DNA from: Hallerella sp963660435
Lineage (GTDB): Bacteria; Fibrobacterota; Fibrobacteria; Fibrobacterales; Fibrobacteraceae
DNA: 23,034 nt
NCBI GenBank assembly: GCA_963660435.1
Contig: CAVKYI010000033.1
Location: 1 to 23,034 of the forward strand
Direction of reading: 5' to 3'
The translations under genes were made by a program, and so were the position numbers. Within the stretch, counting starts at the first letter, position 1; the number at the start of each line of letters is the position of its first letter. The notes under the pieces were generated by a model. The model searched no databases and had not been told where the DNA came from. It saw only the letters and a list, made by a program, of their open reading frames with translations. This document shows positions 20,849-23,034 of this stretch, in pieces.

Positions 20849-22732
20849 ATGGCTACAGAAAAAAAAGAATTCCAGACCGAAGTGCAGGATCTTCTCCACT
20901 TGATGATCCATTCCCTCTACAGCAACAAGGAAATCTTCCTCCGCGAGCTGATTTCGAACGCCGCAGATGCGCTTGACAAGCGCCGCTTCCTTTCCCTCTC
21001 GAACGCGGCTCTCCTTCCCGAAGGAACCCAGCTGAAAATCGACCTTTCCGTCAATTCCAAGAACCGGACGCTAACCGTCGAAGACAACGGCATCGGCATG
21101 AACAAGGAAGATCTCGAAAGCTGCCTCGGGACAATCGCGCGGTCGGGAACGAAGCATTTTGTCCAGGGCCTGAAGGATTCCGACAAGTCGAGCGTCGATC
21201 TGATCGGCCAATTCGGCGTCGGGTTCTATTCCGTCTTCATGGTCGCAAGCAAGGTCGAGGTTCTTTCCCGCAAGGCCGGTGAGGAATCCGGCTACCTGTG
21301 GAGCTCGGACGGCAGCGGCTCCTACGAAGTCTCCGACATGCCGAAAGAAAGCGTGGGAACGAAAATCACGCTCTACCTGAAGGACGGCGAGGATTTCCAA
21401 GACTTCACGACCGAATGGAGCATCGAAAGCATCGTCCGCAAGTATTCGGAATTCGTCTCCTACGGCATCTACCTGCACCACGAGCCGACGAAGAACGACA
21501 AGGGCGAAACGGAGACCAAGGAACCGACCCGTCTGAACGACAAGCCGGCGCTCTGGCGCCAGAGCGCGAAGGAAATCACGGACGAGCAGTACAAGGAATT
21601 CTACCCGACCGTTTCGCATGACGGCGGCGAACCGCTCGCGTGGAAGCATTCCCATGTCGAAGGCTCCCAGGAATTCTGGACGCTAGTCTATGTGCCGACA
21701 AAGGCTCCGTTCAACATCTGGCAGAACGACCGCATCACGGGATTAAAGCTCTACGTGAAGAAGGTCTTCATCATGGACGACTGCAAGGATCTGCTTCCGC
21801 CGTGGCTGCGCTTTGTCCGCGGCGTCGTCGATTCCGAGGACCTGCCGCTGAACGTCTCCCGCGAGATTCTCCAGTCGAACAAGATAATCACGACAATCCG
21901 GAAGAACGTCATCAAGAACGTTCTCGACATGCTTTCCGAAATCAAGGAAAAGGACCGCGAAAAATACGAAGCCTGGTGGCGCGAACTCGGCATGGTCCTG
22001 AAGGAAGGCTTCTACATGAACTGGGAACATCTCGACGAGCTGAAGAAGCTCACCCTCTTCAAGTCGAGCAAGTCCGGCGACAAGTTCACGAGCCTCGAAG
22101 AATACGTCAAGAACATGCCGAAGGAACAGAAGGAAATCTACTTCCTCGTCGGCGAGAACAAGGACGCGGTGGCGACAAGCCCGATTCTCGAAGCCTACAG
22201 GAACAGGAACTTCGAAGTGCTGCTTCTTTCCGACCCGATCGACGAGTTCATGATGAACTCCCTCACGGAATTCGACGGGAAGAAGTTCCACGACATAAGC
22301 CGCGGCGATGTCGATTTCGAAAAGACCGAAGAGGAAAAGAAATCGGAAGAAGCCTCCAAGGTCGAATACAAGGACCTCTGCGCGGAACTCCAGAAGGACC
22401 TCGAAGCGAACATCAAGGAAGTCCGCGTATCGAGCCGCCTGAAGGACAGCCCGTGCTGCCTCGTCACCGACGAAAGCGCGATGAGCCACCACATGGAACG
22501 CATGATGGCGGCGATGGGACAGGGCGTCACCAAGTCCAAGCGCATTCTCGAAATCAATCCCGAACACCCGATCTGCAAGATGCTGAAGGAAAAGGCGGCA
22601 AAGAAGGAATCGCTCGAAGACTGGCCGCGCGCCCTTTACGGACAGGCGCTCCTCGCCGAGGGTTCCCCGCTCGAAAACCCGGCGGCATACGTCCAGGCGA
22701 TAAACAAGCTGCTTTCCGCGCAGATTCACTAG
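20849..22732 (+). CDS. htpG: Molecular chaperone HtpG (bacterial Hsp90)
   Basis: Cytoplasmic ATP-dependent chaperone that works as a dimer with the DnaK system on late-folding clients. The 627-residue length is close to E. coli HtpG. The GHKL ATPase motifs are intact: ELISNAADALDK (catalytic glutamate and magnesium-binding asparagine), EDNGIGM, GTIARSGTKHF and GQFGVGFYSVFMV. The middle and C-terminal dimerisation domains are complete. The ATG at 20849 has GGAG seven bases upstream and matches the family N terminus (ATEKKEFQTEV), so the longer frame from 20762 is rejected. The codon bias is strong, indicating high expression. Control is suggested by the sigma-54-like element and the hairpins upstream. 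Confidence 0.97.
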   Translation: MATEKKEFQTEVQDLLHLMIHSLYSNKEIFLRELISNAADALDKRRFLSLSNAALLPEGTQLKIDLSVNSKNRTLTVEDNGIGMNKEDLESCLGTIARSGTKHFVQGLKDSDKSSVDLIGQFGVGFYSVFMVASKVEVLSRKAGEESGYLWSSDGSGSYEVSDMPKESVGTKITLYLKDGEDFQDFTTEWSIESIVRKYSEFVSYGIYLHHEPTKNDKGETETKEPTRLNDKPALWRQSAKEITDEQYKEFYPTVSHDGGEPLAWKHSHVEGSQEFWTLVYVPTKAPFNIWQNDRITGLKLYVKKVFIMDDCKDLLPPWLRFVRGVVDSEDLPLNVSREILQSNKIITTIRKNVIKNVLDMLSEIKEKDREKYEAWWRELGMVLKEGFYMNWEHLDELKKLTLFKSSKSGDKFTSLEEYVKNMPKEQKEIYFLVGENKDAVATSPILEAYRNRNFEVLLLSDPIDEFMMNSLTEFDGKKFHDISRGDVDFEKTEEEKKSEEASKVEYKDLCAELQKDLEANIKEVRVSSRLKDSPCCLVTDESAMSHHMERMMAAMGQGVTKSKRILEINPEHPICKMLKEKAAKKESLEDWPRALYGQALLAEGSPLENPAAYVQAINKLLSAQIH

Positions 22733-22751
22733 TCCGACATTTTTCCGTCAC

Positions 22752-22783
22752 AGGACCGTCTTATATTTTAGGGCGGTCCTTTT
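22752..22783 (+). terminator. Terminator of htpG
   Basis: AGGACCG (22752-22758) and CGGTCCT (22774-22780) form a 7-bp stem with a 15-nt loop, followed by TTTCC. It lies 20 bases past the htpG stop codon. Confidence 0.75.
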
Positions 22784-22795
22784 CCATTTTTCACG

Positions 22796-22891
22796 ATGCC
22801 CGATTCCGAAGAACTACTCGTTTCCGCCAAAAGGATCCTGAAGGAATTTTTTGGCTTTATGGAGGGAGGTCAGAACTTAGAGCTTAGGTGA
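22796..22891 (+). pseudogene. Truncated 5' end of a RecQ-like helicase gene
   Basis: The frame gives MPDSEELLVSAKRILKEFFGF and then MEGGQNLELR before a stop. The first 21 residues resemble the start of RecQ helicases, where a helix ending in L..FGY/F leads into the FRPGQ motif; here the sequence leaves the family exactly at that point and enters dispersed repeat block beta (from about 22869). There is no Shine-Dalgarno. Whether the rest of the gene continues beyond the repeat cannot be seen, because the window ends. The similarity covers too few residues to be certain. Confidence 0.4.
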
Positions 22892-23034
22892 GAGTGAAGT
22901 GTGGAATGTGGAGAGTGGAGTGTTCGCTAAGCGAGCAGTGAAGGTTTGTACGACAAACGGTCATCCTGGAGGGAGCACCGCGACCGACCTGTCTGCCGAC
23001 AGGCCCGCCTGCTGCGGTCAGGCAGGTAGGATCC
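22869..23034 (+). repeat. Dispersed repeat blocks beta, gamma and alpha (copy C)
   Basis: The copy runs from GTCAGAACTTAGAGCTTAG through AGTGTGGAATGTGGAGAGT, TTCGCTAAGCGAGC and CGACAAACGGTCATCC, and ends TAGGATCC at the last base of the window. It has the same order of blocks as 9604-9760. Within block alpha a 39-bp segment (22988-23026) is inserted relative to the copy at 9723-9760. Confidence 0.8.

Noticed and set aside
21743..22729. 328-residue antisense frame over htpG
   Set aside because: Shadow of a strongly codon-biased gene; no domain or ribosome site.

Overview
The window (about 55% GC by eye, 14 intact protein genes, two broken ones, two RNA genes) looks like a chromosomal contig from a Gram-negative bacterium, most plausibly a Fibrobacter relative (phylum Fibrobacterota). 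Points in favour are an OmpA-type outer-membrane protein with thrombospondin type 3 repeats, citramalate-type isoleucine synthesis, a type A RNase P RNA, and dispersed intergenic repeats of a kind I associate with Fibrobacter. No marker here proves the genus. Both ends lie in copies of the same dispersed repeat, so the window may be a whole contig broken at repeats.

Layout. (1) 1-169: repeat copy and a short promoter. (2) 170-3037, + strand: metG and a SpoU/TrmH RNA methylase. (3) 6589-3116, - strand: a DJ-1/PfpI protein, citramalate synthase (cimA) and histidinol dehydrogenase (hisD), probably an operon, ending at a hairpin with a T tract. (4) 6679-7044, + strand: rnpB, divergent from the DJ-1 gene. 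(5) 9200-7082, - strand: an exported protein of unknown function and a DUF763 protein, followed upstream by an Rpn-type nuclease/transposase fragment broken by repeats. (6) 9520-9935: a mosaic of dispersed repeats. (7) 10013-11986: the OmpA/TSP3 protein behind a near-consensus sigma-70 promoter, convergent with a dCMP deaminase gene. (8) 12706-13195: tRNA-Pro(UGG) followed by two full and one partial copies of a 133-bp unit, each full copy ending in the last 16 nt of that tRNA. (9) 18236-13266, - strand: a single-polypeptide restriction-modification enzyme (type ISP) with an AT-rich patch over its target-recognition region. (10) + strand: uppP, an AAA ATPase/DUF4143 gene behind a 23-bp-period direct-repeat array, and htpG. 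(11) 22796-23034: the start of a RecQ-like gene running into another repeat copy.

Most genes are housekeeping. The unexplained structure is intergenic: the tRNA-tail repeat array next to the restriction enzyme; the four-copy phased repeat before the ATPase gene; and the control region of htpG, which combines a sigma-54-type -24/-12 element, two identical 9-bp-stem palindromes 33 bp apart upstream, and two back-to-back 20-nt hairpins just before the ribosome binding site. Two or three genes also carry a -10 hexamer so close to the start codon that leaderless mRNAs are likely.
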